The notes: a model not told the origin generated them from the sequence alone. Positions 10,639-23,294 are shown, counted from the first letter of the stretch. The stretch is 64,000 nt of DNA from Zopfochytrium polystomum (GCA_025765615.1 JAIVFJ010000045.1:124001-188000); one strand, 5' to 3'. Numbers and translations are program-made.

Positions 10639-13600
10639 ATGACGTCGGAAGTGGAAGGCACAGACCCGGTGGTGGTCGACCCACCGCCGCCACCGCCGCT
10701 GCCGCCGATCGTCGCCTCCTCCACCAACAGCGACTCCTCCTTCCCCTCGGACGCAGACGCCGTCGACACTGCCGCCGGCACTTCGAAGGAGGGCTGCGAT
10801 CCGGTATCACAGTCGCCGCCCAACTCGACGCCGTCCGCCTCCTCCTCCTCAACCGCATCGTCCACACCGCCGGTGCTTGGCGACGACGGACTCCATCACT
10901 GATCTGGCCGCCACCGGCAGCAGCACCACAGCCTTCCCGCAGCACAAAGGCAGCACCCCTATCATCCTATCCTCCCAGGACCGGCTCATGCAATCCCGTA
11001 CCTCCCACCTCGACCGACCTCTGACCTTACCACTCCACCTCAAGTTACAGCCGGCCGGACCCTGCTTCTGTTCGTGCATGGCTTTCTTGGAAGCGATGCC
11101 TCCTTTGGGACGTTCCCTTCCGATCTGGTCCAGTCGCTGAGATTCCGCCACCGTCTGCGTGACATTGAGTGTCGTATGCTCCCAACTTTCGACTCCAAGG
11201 GCAACATAACAAAGGCTGTCAACCATCTGTGCAACTGGCGTAAGTGCGTTTTGTTGTGGCTTGGACACCATCTTCTCACAAATCTAACCAAAGTGCGTGT
11301 TATTTAGTTATATTAAATTCGTCCGCCCCGGAGTTCGACAACGTCGTTATACTTGCTCATTCGATGGGTGGCCTCCTGGCGATTGATGGTAAGCGAAGAA
11401 TGAGTCTTACTGCCTTTGCTCACCGCAAACACGTCTCTCAAATCATAGCGTACCGCAGGCTGTACGCCTTGGACGAGGTCTCTTCTCAAAAGTCTGAATC
11501 TAAGGAGAAAGTAGAGTTGGTATTCGCGACAGATGAAACTGATGATCTCGACACGAAAGCGGATGGTCCAAGCAACTCGAGCAAGTCCGAAAAGGGTTTG
11601 TTCTCCTCGAAGCCGCGGGTGCCGACAAACTCAGTGCGAGATCCGTTCAGGCCAAATGTCAATATCATCGCTATCATATCTTTCGACTCTCCATTCTTCG
11701 GCCTCAGTCCGTCAGTTTATACGACTGGAGTCATCTCTTCGGGCGAAATCGATTATTTCCCCGTACATTTCGAAATCGGAGGCAGGAGAGCAGGATATTG
11801 GCACAAAGTCGAAGGAAAAAGCCGCAAAGGATGTGAAGACTGCCTCTCCATTGCCAGACAGCAAAGACACCAAAAAAGGAAAAGAAAAGGAAGAGGGCAC
11901 TGGCGCATCCTCCCCGTCATCCATCTTTCCAACTTCGCTAGCTGCATTGCAAAATGCAGCATTACGCAACAGCCGGTTCTGCTGTCTCCACTGCAAGATC
12001 CGCCGTCAGTGCGTTGCCTGGGGCGCTCTACCAAGGCGCAAAGTCTCTTCCGACTACTGCGTACGAATCAGCGAAAGCGCTCCCCTCCACATGCGTACGA
12101 GTCTGCGAAAATTGCATCCACTGTTGTAACGAGCCTTCCCGGTGCCGCTGTCCAAGGCGCGAAAAGCGCTACGCAACTGGTAGCAGCCCTGCCGACCGCA
12201 GCTGCTGAAGGAGCCAAAAGTGCGAGCCAGATGGTTGCTGCGATTCCAAACGTTGCCGCCGAGGGGGCAAATTACGCTTTAGAGACCGCGAAAACTGCTG
12301 GGAACGACGGCGTATCAGACCGCTGGGGCCGCGTATCAGTACGGAACCAACGCTGTTGCCGCAGCTGTCCCGCCCACAGTCTCTGCCAAAGTTCGAGAAG
12401 CCGCTGCGAATGCGCTGCCCGGCATCGCCATGGCGGGCACAGCAGCCGCGATCAGTGCAGTGCCGTATGGAATCGGCTTGGCTGCTTCCATCATTCCTCG
12501 TCTCACTTGGGGGAGAATGGCAATCGCAGGTGTCGGGGCCGTCGTAGCGACGGCGTACGCCACCAAAGTCTCAAGAGAAGGAGAGGACTGACACCTCTGT
12601 GCTTCCAGTTCAGGCAGACTCGTTCACGGAACCACCGGAGGAAGAAGGAAAGGGCGATCAGGAAGCGACAGATGAGCACCCTCGAGAGGTACCGAAACTT
12701 GAAAGCGGCACATCTGCGGAAGATGCTCAGACCACGGTTGATTCTCAGCCGGCGCTTGAGGCGGCGACCTCCCAATCTGCTGTCTCGACTGCTTCAGAGG
12801 AGGAAGAGCCTAATCCTGTCATTTTGAACGACGCAGCCGCCCCAGCCGAAGAAGCGGCGGCAGAAACAGCGGGTCTTGAAACCGCTGTTTTAATCGCAGC
12901 TGCCGCTCTCGCGCACTCTGCTGCTAGTACTCCTTCGCACCTACTTGGAACCGATGAATATTCTTTTACAGAAGGGAAAGCGTTAGCGGGCACTGCGACA
13001 GACGCTGTCGTGGGATCTGACCCGGCGGAGTCCAGTTTGGACCGGGTGGAAAACATTGACCAAGAGGTTGGGCTATTATTGAAGAGAATCTCGCGGTCAC
13101 TGTCCCATCCTCCTTCGGTGCCAGACCAGTTGATAAAAGCTCCCTCCCCTATTCCGGATGAGCCAAATGCAACTGAGGATCTTGTCGAAGGGAGTTCCCA
13201 GAAAGATACTGCTCCTGCGGCGCCGGCAGAACCATTGGAAGAGTCGTCAAAGGAATCCTCAACAGCGCCAACAGCTGAAACTACCGCTACCGAAGTATCA
13301 ACCCCAAGCGCGTCCGCTGTGACAGAGACCGGTGTAGCAACGGAGACCGCTATGGTAACCACTGCGAATGCGTCTTCTTCGTGGATGCCTTGGGTCACGC
13401 TTGGTGTCGCGGGCGCAACCCTGGCGGCCGGTGCTTACTACTCGGGCTGGTCTTGTCCTCGCTGCCCCACTCGTGCAACGCCTTGCAGTCGCCTGGGCTA
13501 TTGGCAACGCTGGGGAGGCCAGCCGTCACCTTCAGTTCCTCTACCCGTTGTGGGGTGAGACGCAGGACGAGTGGATTAAGCGAATCAATGGCGTTCAGGC

Positions 13601-14227
13601 TGAAGTCGATATGGGTCGTTTGGCTTTCAAGTGCTTTTATATCGAGGTAACTTTTACTGCATTTTCATGCACGTTGTTGCCGCAAGCTTACATTCCCCTA
13701 GCTGCCGCCCCTCGAGAGCACAGAATCAGATGGAAAGGAAAAGGAGGCAGCGGCAGCGACGGCCGCACCGGCTGCTGAATCGGCAGGGAACAATGAGTAT
13801 GAAACTCTCAACATTTTTCGCGCAAGTTTATGGGAAGACTTACTTCGATCCTCACAGGCCGGCCGAAAATGACGCACCGCCCTCTTACTCCGAGTCTGAA
13901 AAGGCAACAGCTGCCACCGCTGCGGCCGCGGCTCCCGCCAAAGGCAAACCAAAGCCAAAGACGCCCGCCGCCCCGTTGCAGCCGCGCACGTTCATCAACC
14001 CGCCGCCCCAGTCGGCGGCGCACCTGTTCCGCGCGGTGCCCTGCGACTCTGACGAGATCGCCGGCCACATGATGATCTTTGACCGCTCCGAGAACGCCGT
14101 GTCGTTCTGGATCATTGTCGACGAGACCGCCGCCGTCGTCGCGCAGGCGCTTCGAACGCACAGGGCGCGCCTTGCTTCCGGCGAAGGGTCGAGCAAAGTC
14201 GTCAGGGTTGGGCTGCTGCCGGTGTGA
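10639..14227 (+). CDS. DUF676-type alpha/beta-hydrolase (putative lipase) with 18-residue repeat tail
   Basis: Putative serine esterase/lipase. A Ser/Thr/Pro-rich start (MTSEVEG) leads to the strand-loop TLLLFVHGFLGSD (from about 11054), which would supply the oxyanion hole. After an intron comes the nucleophile elbow VVILAHSMGG (11350-11375). ISFDSPFFGL follows. Then a long Ala-rich segment (about 11960-12320) repeats an 18-residue unit such as EGAKSASQMVAAIPN. A hydrophobic part, an acidic Ser/Thr/Glu linker (12600-13370) and a membrane-like WVTLGVAGATLAAGAYY are next. The fungal C-terminal module WGETQDEWIKRI ... TFINPPP ... DEIAGHMMIFD closes the protein. That ending is how fungal DUF676 proteins usually finish. 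The start codon is the first ATG of the frame. Several one-base offsets are needed (near 10878, 11030, 12050-12300, 13450), so exact exons are unsure. The repeat tail may bind membranes or lipid droplets (inference). Confidence 0.65.
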
Positions 14228-14505
14228 AAGATTGTTTGTTGAGCGGATGGGGAGGGCGGAGTATGGGGTTCGTTCCGGGAACACACGCGTGCAAGTTATC
14301 AATAGAAAAGGTCCCGCTTTGAGGCTTCGTCCGCTCATGGCACGGTTTGGGTGCATTCCATATTGGAAGCTCCGTTCCTTGTGTTCCGGTGGCCCAGCGT
14401 TTTTATGTTTGACGTCAGAGTGGCGTAGATCGGGAGACTCGGAAAGGTGCCCCTCATGACTGACAAGGGATCAAATCAAAAAACAGATTTCATACAACCA
14501 AAAGG

Positions 14506-15236
14506 ATGCCGCCCTTCACCCTCGACCCGCTCCCGTACCCGCTCGATGCGCTCTCCCCGCACATCAGCGCCGAGACGCTCTCCCTGCACTACGGCAAGCA
14601 CCACGCCGGCTACATTGACAAGCTCAACGCCCTCGCCGCCAGCGACCCGTCCCTCGCCCGCCAATCCCTCGAGCAGATCGTCCGCGCGGGACCCTCCGCT
14701 GCCCGCGCGCCCGCCGTCTACAACTGCGCCGCGCAGTCCTGGAACCACACCTTCTACTGGCGGTCGATGGCGCCCCCGAACTCGCGGAACGCGCCCCGCG
14801 CGCCGGCGCCGTCGGGGCGCCTCGCGGCGCTGATCGACCGCAGCTTTGGCGGGTTCGACAGGTTTAAAAAGGAGTTTTCGGACCGCGCCGCCGGCCACTT
14901 TGGAAGCGGGTGGGCGTGGCTGGCGCAGGAGAAGGCGACGGGGTTGTTGGTTGTGAGGGATACGCATGATGCCGTGTCGGCGCTGTCTGGTAGGTGCAGA
15001 CTGAGGGGTTTTTTTTTTTGTTTTTATTTTTTTTATATGTGTGTGTGGTGCTGATGATACATGGCCTGCTGCCAGACCCGACCATCACTCCGGTGCTCAC
15101 GTGCGACGTCTGGGAGCACGCCTACTACGTCGACTTTCGCAACGCGCGGCCCAAGTACATCGAGACGTGGTGGGCGCTCGTGAACTGGGAGTTTGCCGAG
15201 AGCAACGTCGACTTTTCGCTGGTCAACAAACTTTGA
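14506..15236 (+). CDS. iron-type superoxide dismutase
   Basis: Converts superoxide to hydrogen peroxide and oxygen. Two exons, 14506-14989 and 15076-15236, join in frame. The protein is the usual size (about 215 residues). Seen: the N-terminal domain with [17 protein letters not shown] (first metal-ligand His near residue 28) and [11 protein letters not shown] (second His). The C-terminal domain has GSGWAWL, then [18 protein letters not shown] with the Asp and His ligands, and WWALVNWEF. The Gln in AAQ.WNHTFYW, together with the overall wording, is the iron-enzyme signature; manganese enzymes carry Gly there and place the Gln later. No mitochondrial presequence is visible (it begins [16 protein letters not shown]), so it is probably cytosolic. 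Fungi normally use Mn and Cu/Zn enzymes, so origin by transfer is possible; the intron shows that it is a resident eukaryotic gene. Confidence 0.9.
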
Positions 15237-15903
15237 AAGGAAGTATATGGGCCATAGCGAATACAATAAGCAATTTTATATCAGCTCCTGCCACGCCATT
15301 TCTGATGGGAAATTGGATCGGGCGCACCGCTTTTGCATGCCTTAAAGAAAGAGAGAGGGGCTGATCTCATTCGGCAAATTGCACACTGGGACCCAAAAAC
15401 GCGCATATCAACGTGCTTGGGGCTCTGGAAGTGGATTTGGGCAAAAGGAGAAAACCACAGGAACAACGGGAAAGTGAAAGGGGAAAACACAGGGCAGGAT
15501 GCTTTCGTAGGTACAAAAAACACACATGGACAGCTTTTTGTTATAACAGGGTGGGTTGGGGCGAAGTTATGGAGTAGAGGAAACGAAATCAGACTGATAG
15601 AACAATATTGGGTCCGTGAGGTGGCAGGATGTGGTATCATGGAAAAGAAGGCGGACGGCTCAGGTTTCGAAAAATGGAGGGGGGTAGAGGTACCAGAAGC
15701 CTCCAGAGCTCGGCCGCCATGAAGTCGTTTTGACGTCGAAGGTGCTCTTACTTCCACAACCCGACACGCAGATCCTCACTTTTACCAAATCAACCAAATC
15801 TTACCCAAAGTACTACTTCTATAATCAACAGGGCGGAAAAAATATTGCGGAGCCCGACGAGTCCCGTTCCTTCGTTCGACTCCATCTCTTTCACCGTTTT
15901 TCT
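15237..15903. other. convergent intergenic region
   Basis: Lies between the 3' ends of the dismutase (plus) and Pumilio (minus) genes. Open frames here have no recognisable domain. Probably 3' untranslated sequence of both. Confidence 0.4.
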
Positions 15904-18900
15904 TTAATAGTGGTTCGAGTTGTACATGTTTGCCTGCGGGTTCATGTGGAAACCACCCGAAGGATGCGACAGAATATTAACTTGCTGGTGCTGCTGCTGC
16001 TGCTGTCCAATCATTTTTTCCACCTCTGCACAAAGTAACTCGAGTGAGAATCGCAAAACGATAGAGCCTCAGAAATTCCAACTCACTGGTAATAAGGTGC
16101 TTGCCGTAAGTGTACTTCTTGAGAGAAGAGAGGTGCGGCTTGATCTTCTGAAGCAAAAGCTCACGCTGGTCGCCGTCGACGACATCGAGCATCTTTTGGA
16201 TTACATACTATCAAGTTCATTTAAGGAAGGTAAGATTTCTTGATAAGGAAGGTAAGTCGAAACTTACGTTGGCAAACTGATCTTTCATCATTACGACCAG
16301 GGGCGAAGTTCTATCGTGCAATCATTCCGTGTGAGTGAAGAAGAAGGGTTGTGGCATTGTGCGAAGTGGACGCTTACCCGTCGGGCCGCACAGTGACCAC
16401 CTCTTCAATCAGGAGTTGGCGATCCAATTTGGACCCGAACGCAACGCACTTCTCCACCACGTTGGACGCAAACTTGTGCTTGCTCATCTGAAGCACTTGG
16501 CCGCGGAACTTTTGCCGTGATCTGCGACTTGTCTTCAGGTTTTCCGCGCTCAAGAACGTGCTGAATGACACTTGTTTTGGCCAGATGTGAGATTGTGCTT
16601 AAAGAACGAACGGCATCCCAATGAAAACTTACTAGTTGCCATATTGGTCTTGGATCAGTTGGATCGTGTATCGGTGAAGTTCTTCGATCAAGGGCTGCAG
16701 TCACAAGATACGCCCGTTAATCGAACAGACCGACAGAAAGTAGGACAGCTTCTACTCACTCCAACGACGTGCACAGGCTGTCTCCCCTCACCCTCCTCAT
16801 CGGTGCAGTACTCAAAGATCCTTTGAATCACCCTGCAGCCATAGGGATGCGTTGCCAGCGCAAACACTTGACCATGGAAGGCTTCAATCACAAACTGAAT
16901 CCGCTCGGCTGGAATTCTTTCGATCGCCTTCTGGATGACATGGTTGCCGTTCTGATCCTTCACGCATTTGAGAACACTTCCGTCAAGTTCACGGATTAAT
17001 GCGACTTGCTGCTCCACAAGGACGTGTTCGAGCGCCTTCTGGACAACGCGACATCCATACATCTGAAGACTCAAGCTGAGAACGTGGCCTTCCATTTGCT
17101 TTGCGAGAATTTGCTTTTGGCGTTGGTTGCCGTGCTCGAAAAATTTTTGGATGACGTAGTTTCCAAAGACGTCAGTCATCAGCTGAAGTGCATTCGGAAG
17201 GATTTCGTCAAACACGAGTTGCTTTTCGTCGGATCCTGCGGATTCGAGTTTTTGTTGAATGAAACGAGACCCGTGCTGATCCCCGCTGAACTCCACAATG
17301 TGGCCGACAATTTCCTTCGATGATTCAAAGTAGATCGATGGCAATACTGTCAGTTACTTGATGGCTTCGCAACTCGCTTACCCTCAGCTCGAACTTCTTA
17401 TTCTTGCTGTTACGGAATTCTTCCAATAGCGGGCTCCTCATTCCCAAGCCCGGATCGCTCATCGATGAGGCCTCACCACGGCGACCTCCATTGGCACCTT
17501 GTGCGGCAAAGCTTTGCGGATGCATCGGTGGGTACAATGCTCCAGTGCTTGCACCTCCTACAGTCTGCAAGTACTCTCGCCTCGCCATTGCACCCTGTTG
17601 ATTCTGAATAATCTGCTGTTGGATGAGCTGCTGTTGCTGCAGTAGTTGCTGCTGTTGCTGCTGCTGCTGAAGAGCCATCATGCGAAGCCTCTTTTCAACG
17701 GACGCGTTGCCGTAGTCGGGGCCAGGGCCACCTCCACCGATGCCCGCTGCCCCGACACCCCGAGCGCCACGCATTTGGCCCGCGTTGCCCTGCAGGCCTT
17801 GAAGGCCACCATTGGGGTACATGTTAGGACTGGCCGTGGCGTAGTTGTTGGAGACTGGTCGAGACAAGCCGAAATCCCCTTCGGGGTAGCCGTACGGAAA
17901 GGGCTGGATAGAATGGTCAGACCAATCAATTTACCACGACGAAGAACATTACAAAAACTTACCCTAGCAACTCCGCCACTCGCAATGGCGATTTGGTTCC
18001 GCATTTCCCAGGCAAGAAGATCTGAAGATAAAGAATGAGGTTGTTTGTCTTAAAATACCAAGGATCACCTTTCTGGGAAACGCCGCCAAAGGAATCAGAG
18101 ATGGGTCGCGGAGATTTCGACTGCAAATTTGGAATCAAACCAGAGGCAGCAGCTGCGTTGAGAGCGGTGATTCCACTGGGATAGTCTGAGTACAAGTCTT
18201 GGCGACTCGAGCCGCCTTTGGGATTAACGGAGGTCGACCCGAAAGCGTTCTCAAGCTCTTCCTGCACAAACAATTAGTGACAAACGTCAGCGCGGAGTCG
18301 CAAACAACACCTCTGCCCTGCTCAAAACGCGCATTTGCATCAATATTTCTGGTGTCATAGCGCCTCCAGACGCGTTCAATTCCGCGGCCAGCAAGGCGCG
18401 CTCAGCTGCGATAGCCCTGTAAGTTGTAGCAGGGTTTGAAAACCGCATATGGTTTGGTGGCACCGACGCAGATCGAGTAGGAGGACCATTGAGGCCAAGC
18501 TCGTTCTCCACTTCGAGCGCGGCGGCCATCATGGCCATTCGCGCCCTTTGTTCGTCCTCTTCTTGATACATCAGTTGCTGTTGCTGCTGCTGCTGCTCTG
18601 CCTCGAACTCTGCTCGCATTTGTTCACGTAAAGCTTGAATGAGGTTTGGTGGAGTCGTGGCCGGGCGCTGAACGCCAGAAGGAACAAGCAAATGCATGTC
18701 ATCGGCTTCACCACCGGTCGTTCCGTTGATGGCAGCCGACGCAAGGCGGTTGGTGATGAAATCAACATTCGAGTCGTCCGAAGCAAGACCGCGACGAATT
18801 GACGGGCCTCCAGGATTCGCACTCGCGGCTCGAAGGAGAGGAGCTGGGTTGGGAACAGTGTTTCCTCCACGAACAGCGTGGGGTTCGCCCCAAACGGGAG

Positions 18901-19771
18901 AATTTACTCCCGAGCGGCTTCCCACGGAGAGACGGGGGTCCATTCCCATCAACCTTGATTCCAGGCGGCCATCGGCTCCAAAGCTGAAACGGCTACCTGG
19001 CGAAGTGGACATGGTGGACAAACGCGGCTCCACGAGACTTGCGCTCCCAGCGCGTTCCAATAGGCGCCCTTCCATTTGACGGGAAAGGGCGAAATCGCCA
19101 GCTTCCAGAGAGGAGGAGGAAGCTGTGATTTGCGGCTCCAACGCCTGGGAGTGTTTCAGATTTGGATGTTTAGCGCTGACATCAATTCGCAAACATTACA
19201 GTCCAGTGGAATTGCAAGCAGAAAGTCGTCACCTCATCAAGAGGATGGCTGGCATCGAAGTCGTTGTCCCCGCCGAAGCCCTTAAACCGCTCCAAACTGC
19301 GTTCCTTCTTCAATGCGCTGGCAGTACGCTCAAGTTGGTCTGGCCTGGAAAGGCCTGGCGGGCCAGCACCCCAGAGCTGCCAGGAGGATCCTGAATTCGG
19401 CACAGGAGGAGGGAGCCTGTTCTGTTGTTGCAAATATGAATCGCCTGCGGTGGCGAGTTCCGCCTCCTTCACAGAAAGGAGCAACTTCAGTTACGGCCAT
19501 GACTACCACACCTCGATCTTACAAGAAATTCCTGATTCATCAACTGTGTGGGAGGTGCGCTGCTGGATCTTCCCATATCTTTCGATCCACCATCAAGTGG
19601 CTCAGTGTCCCAGTCCAGCCGATTATTGCGAAAGAACATGGCCAGCTGCCCAGCGATTCGACGTCAAGTTGAGAAAACAATTGCAAAGTTTTGGTTGAAG
19701 GTACACACCTCGCCTTGCGGCTGCTGCACCTTGGCTTTCGGTTGGTGAACGGTGCTCAACCGATCGTCCAT
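15904..19771 (-). CDS. Pumilio-family (PUF) RNA-binding protein
   Basis: Cytoplasmic post-transcriptional regulator that binds short 3'-UTR motifs. About a dozen exons. The start [11 protein letters not shown] (ATG 19771) splices to [16 protein letters not shown] and a RSSSAPP motif, a known Pumilio N-terminal feature. Long disordered exons with poly-Gln (18.3-19.2 and 17.3-17.9 kb) follow. The PUF repeats start near 17310 with [20 protein letters not shown]. Further repeats include [83 protein letters not shown] and [13 protein letters not shown]. The end is [14 protein letters not shown] to MYNSNHY and stop at 15906-15904. One extra A in an A4 run near 16520 puts the seventh repeat out of frame; such a conserved gene suggests an assembly error rather than a pseudogene. 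Confidence 0.93.
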
Positions 19772-20983
19772 GATTAGTGTTGGAGCTGCCGAAGTTAAGG
19801 GGTGGATGTTAATGGTCAGATGGCGCAATGTCAGAGGTAAGGGTGGCCAATAGTCAATCGCCAGCAAATGAATTGCTAAGGGGGGAGGGCCGGGGAAATC
19901 CCAAGGCGATTCGGTTCCAGCGATGTGAGGAATGTGGCATCACTCAGCAGGGAGAGGGTCCTCCTCCTTCTTGACTTGCCCGTTGACGTGGGAGAAAGTA
20001 ATGGCCACGTGGCACGAGGGCAGAGCCAGGAGTAAAGAATGCCGCGATCTGAGCGACGAGGAGCAGGCAAGGACACAATTACAAAGGACGAGGAGCAGAC
20101 GAAAGCGATCGATCACAGAGTACGCCCCAGGTGAGGGGGTAAGGGCCGAACCAACCCACCTGTTCAAACAGAACGAACGCGGCGGTGGTGTGGCTTCGGC
20201 GAAATTGCCTTTTCACTCTCTTCAATTACGACAAGGAACAGATCTCCAATACCGTTAGCAGCTCCGCCCGTGGAGTGGCGTTGCGCGTTAAAGGTGCGTA
20301 TTGCCGGCCAACTCGTTGCGCTGTAATAAATTCTGGCGCGGCAATCCCTCTATGGCGCCTAGAACTCTGAAGGTATGCACAGTTGCCTGTCAAGCCAAAA
20401 TTTTCAAATTCCCTTCTGGACTTGGTGCAAACCTGTTTGTTGGATCGAGCAATTACGGCCGCTGTAATGCCGCTATTTGAATCGAGTCAATAAGTGCTTT
20501 GCTCTCAAAGCAAACTTTCAAGAGCACTGCAATCCCAGTCTTTTTCCGACCAGCTCAGCACTTTGTGCTCTTATGTTTTTGGGATCCGCGGGATCCACAG
20601 TGCTTTGGAAGGTGGAACGGCCAGACCTTCCGGGCGCGGCAGCTCTCCGCACTACCGAAGCATTGCATTCCCGAGGCGATTTGGCATGCGTTACTCTAAA
20701 ACAAATGCTCCCTCAACTTAGTTTGACATTATTATCCCGGCTTTTGCACACTTTGGAGTGTAGCTTTGGGTCCAGCCCACTCGGAGATGAGTCCCTCTGA
20801 CTGATCTTGCAACAACAACCATTGTTCGCCTCACCTGCCTGCATTGATTGCTTGTCTCTCGAAGACAACCAACCCTGAAGAAACCAGCCACAAAAAAAGT
20901 ATGCAAAATTTGGATAACAGTATATATTCAAACAAAGAAAGGCGCGCAAAGCACACACACAACTCTCCCACAGCCATCAGACT
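19772..20983. other. divergent intergenic region (PUF / peroxidase)
   Basis: No convincing gene. It separates the minus-strand PUF gene from the plus-strand peroxidase gene and so holds both promoters. A TATA-like element sits close to the peroxidase start. Confidence 0.4.
20921..20928 (+). promoter_or_regulatory. TATA-like element of the peroxidase gene
   Basis: TATATATT, 56 bases before the first ATG of the peroxidase frame (20984). Comparable boxes precede the other two secreted-enzyme genes at 28413 and 60951. Confidence 0.5.
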
Positions 20984-22324
20984 ATGGATCAGCATCGCAA
21001 CAACCTTCGGGCGCCATCTTCACCAGGCCCGTTGCCATCATCCCTTGCTCGCCATCGGCGGCCTCGTTCGATGGCCGCCGCCGCCGCCGCCGCCTTCTCC
21101 TCCTCCTCCTCCATCGCCGAGAGCCTCTGCTGCCTAACCGCCGCTGCCCTTGCGGCCGCAGTGGCTCTCACTGCCTCCCCCTGCCTTGCGCAGTCAAACA
21201 GCACTGCCACCACCCCAACATTGGCCACCGTCCAAAAGGCCGCAAACGACCTCACCTTCCTCATCGCCGCCCCCGGCAACTGTCTCTTCCAAACGACCGA
21301 CACGGTCGGAAACCCTTCCTCCAACCTCGCCGCCCTTTGGCTCCGCGCCGCCTTCCACGACGCAGGCACCTTCCTCAAGGCCGACGGCTCCGGCGGCGCA
21401 GACGGCTCTCTCGTCAACGAGCTGAACGTCACAGAAAACGACGGCATCGGCACCAGCATCGCGTCTCGCTTCGTCGCGCACAACATCAGCAACCCCACCG
21501 GATCCACCCTCGCCATTTCTGCCGCCGATCTGATCCAGCTTGGCGGCGTTGTCACTGTGGAGCACTGCGGAGGACCAAAGATCCCCTTCCGGAGCGGGCG
21601 CATCGATGCGACGGGGATTAACAATTACTCTGTACTGCCCGATCCTTTCTTCTCCATTGCTCAGCTGAAGGCGCTGTTCGTTGACCGTATGGGCTTGACC
21701 TCTTTGGACATGCTGGTACTCACCACGGGGAGCCATTCAATGGGCGGTGCACATAAGGCCATTACTCCGAAAGTCACCAACGAGACTTTTGTGCCATTCG
21801 ACTCCACCCCTGGCGTTTTTGACAACGACATATTTAAGAAAGTGTTGGACAACAAGTGCGTCTTGCCGATCGACTGTCTTTTCGCGACGGACACTGAGCT
21901 TTTACCGTACATCAAGCTGTAAGTGCCTAGTTTTGACCAGTCAAGCCGCGACTGCTGAACTTAACCCCCTTTCTTTCATCTTATCAAACACCATAGGTAC
22001 GCTGCCAACCAGACTGCTTTCTTCGACCAGTACGCAGTGTCCCTTCAGAAAATGATGGAACTGACGACGTCGTCGCTGGGAGATGTGCTTGACGTCCAGA
22101 TACCCGTTCACACAAGTCTAGTCGCTGAGGGTACTTATCCCGCCACGTCAACTTCAAAAGCGTCGTCTTCGACACCAACGGGTACCTCCACTGTGTCGAC
22201 GACGCCAAAGTCCGGTGCGGTGGGCGGCAAGTGTCCATGGAGCAGGGCCCGAGACGTTGTGGGGCAAGCTGCCGCCGTGATTGGGGCTGCGGCTGTCGTT
22301 GGTGGGGCGGGCCTGCTAATTTGA
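20984..22324 (+). CDS. secreted, probably GPI-anchored haem peroxidase
   Basis: Haem peroxidase of the plant/fungal superfamily, oxidising substrates with hydrogen peroxide outside the cell. Exons are 20984-21918 and 21997-22324. After a long basic and Ala/Ser-rich start, a hydrophobic stretch (CCLTAAALAAAVALT) acts as signal or anchor. A second in-frame ATG at 21071 would give a shorter leader. Seen: distal site LRAAFHDAGTF with Arg and catalytic His, calcium-site-like GGADGSL, AADLIQLGGVVTVEHCGG, and proximal haem-ligand region TTGSHSMGGAH. The C-terminus is a Ser/Thr-rich stalk (SKASSSTPTGTSTVSTTP) then a hydrophobic tail ending GAGLLI, the pattern of a GPI-attachment signal. Whether it can attack lignin cannot be read here; no surface Trp equivalent was identified. 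Class is fungal-like but not settled. Confidence 0.85.
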
Positions 22325-22664
22325 TTTCCGGTGCATAGATCCAGCGCTGTCTGCTTTTGAGTGAACTTTGATGTTCTGCATATCTTCTTTCTCCTTCCTT
22401 AGACTTTCTCTGCCACCCCTCCTTCTAAGCAGCTCAATATAAAGCATTTCACTCTGTGCAAACGCGCGACGAATCAATAATTACGAGGGAAATCCGGCAA
22501 TATCGTTTCGTCATAATTAGAATCTATAAACCCACAGAGGACACCAAACGAGCTCAGTGAAGACGGAAAATACCAAACGTGAAGAGGTGGAGGGTGGGTG
22601 AAATGAAAACACACCGCTGGTGGTATGCCCACGCGAACCACGCAACCTCTACGTCGACAGATCT

Positions 22665-23294
22665 ACCTCCGCCGAATGAAGACGAGGTAAAACACCGTCG
22701 CGAGCACAAAGAGTATCAACATGCACATCCACCGCCCCGATTGCGTCCGTGTCATCGCTGTAAGCCGCCGCATGGCGTTCCCCACGAGGTCGCCTGTTTT
22801 GGAAAAATCGTCTTCCTGTAGTGTTCGAATAAGAGGAAATTCGTCTGGCCGCAGTTTGTATTTCGCCTACGTACCATGCCCCGGAGCATCTTTTCCTGGT
22901 AGCTCACTTCGTCGCCGATTTGCAACGATATCTGTTATTGGCAGTGCAGAAGCGGGGGTGGTTTTGCGCTCGGTATTAAAATAGTGGAACAGAAAACCTA
23001 AACGGTGGATCGTATGCAAATTGCGAAAAACTTTCACCTCACCTCCTTAAGAACCCCCATTTTCTTTGAGAGCATCTCGACGTGGTCGTCATTCTGCTGC
23101 TCGAGGGCGTACTGGGACCCGGAAAATGATGATGGTGCGGATGACGAGGATGAGGAAGGAGGAAAAGTCGAAGAGGCGTTGAAGGATGGTGATGAGGATG
23201 GATATCCGGCTCTGTGGGGTTGAGGGTCGAAAGGTTAGGTGTCCTGGGCTGGCTTGATCACGAAGGAGCGAGGGCTAGGATGACGATCGGGCAT
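22665..23294 (-). CDS. BET1: BET1-like vesicle SNARE
   Basis: Tail-anchored Q-SNARE for ER-Golgi or intra-Golgi fusion. From the 3' end: the last exon reads DDFSKTGDLVGNAMRRL, then a C-terminal anchor (MCMLILFVLATVFYLVF) ending in RRR and a stop at 22667-22665. The exon before it reads ISLQIGDEVSYQEKMLRGM. The exon before that reads EQQNDDHVEMLSKKMGVLKE after a Ser-rich start. IGDEV...QE and the DDF..T..L.G..M.R pattern are shared with BET1/SFT1 proteins. The probable start (MPDRHPSPRSF, ATG 23294) reaches the next exon only with a one-base adjustment, so the N-terminus is uncertain. SFT1 is the main alternative. Confidence 0.75.
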
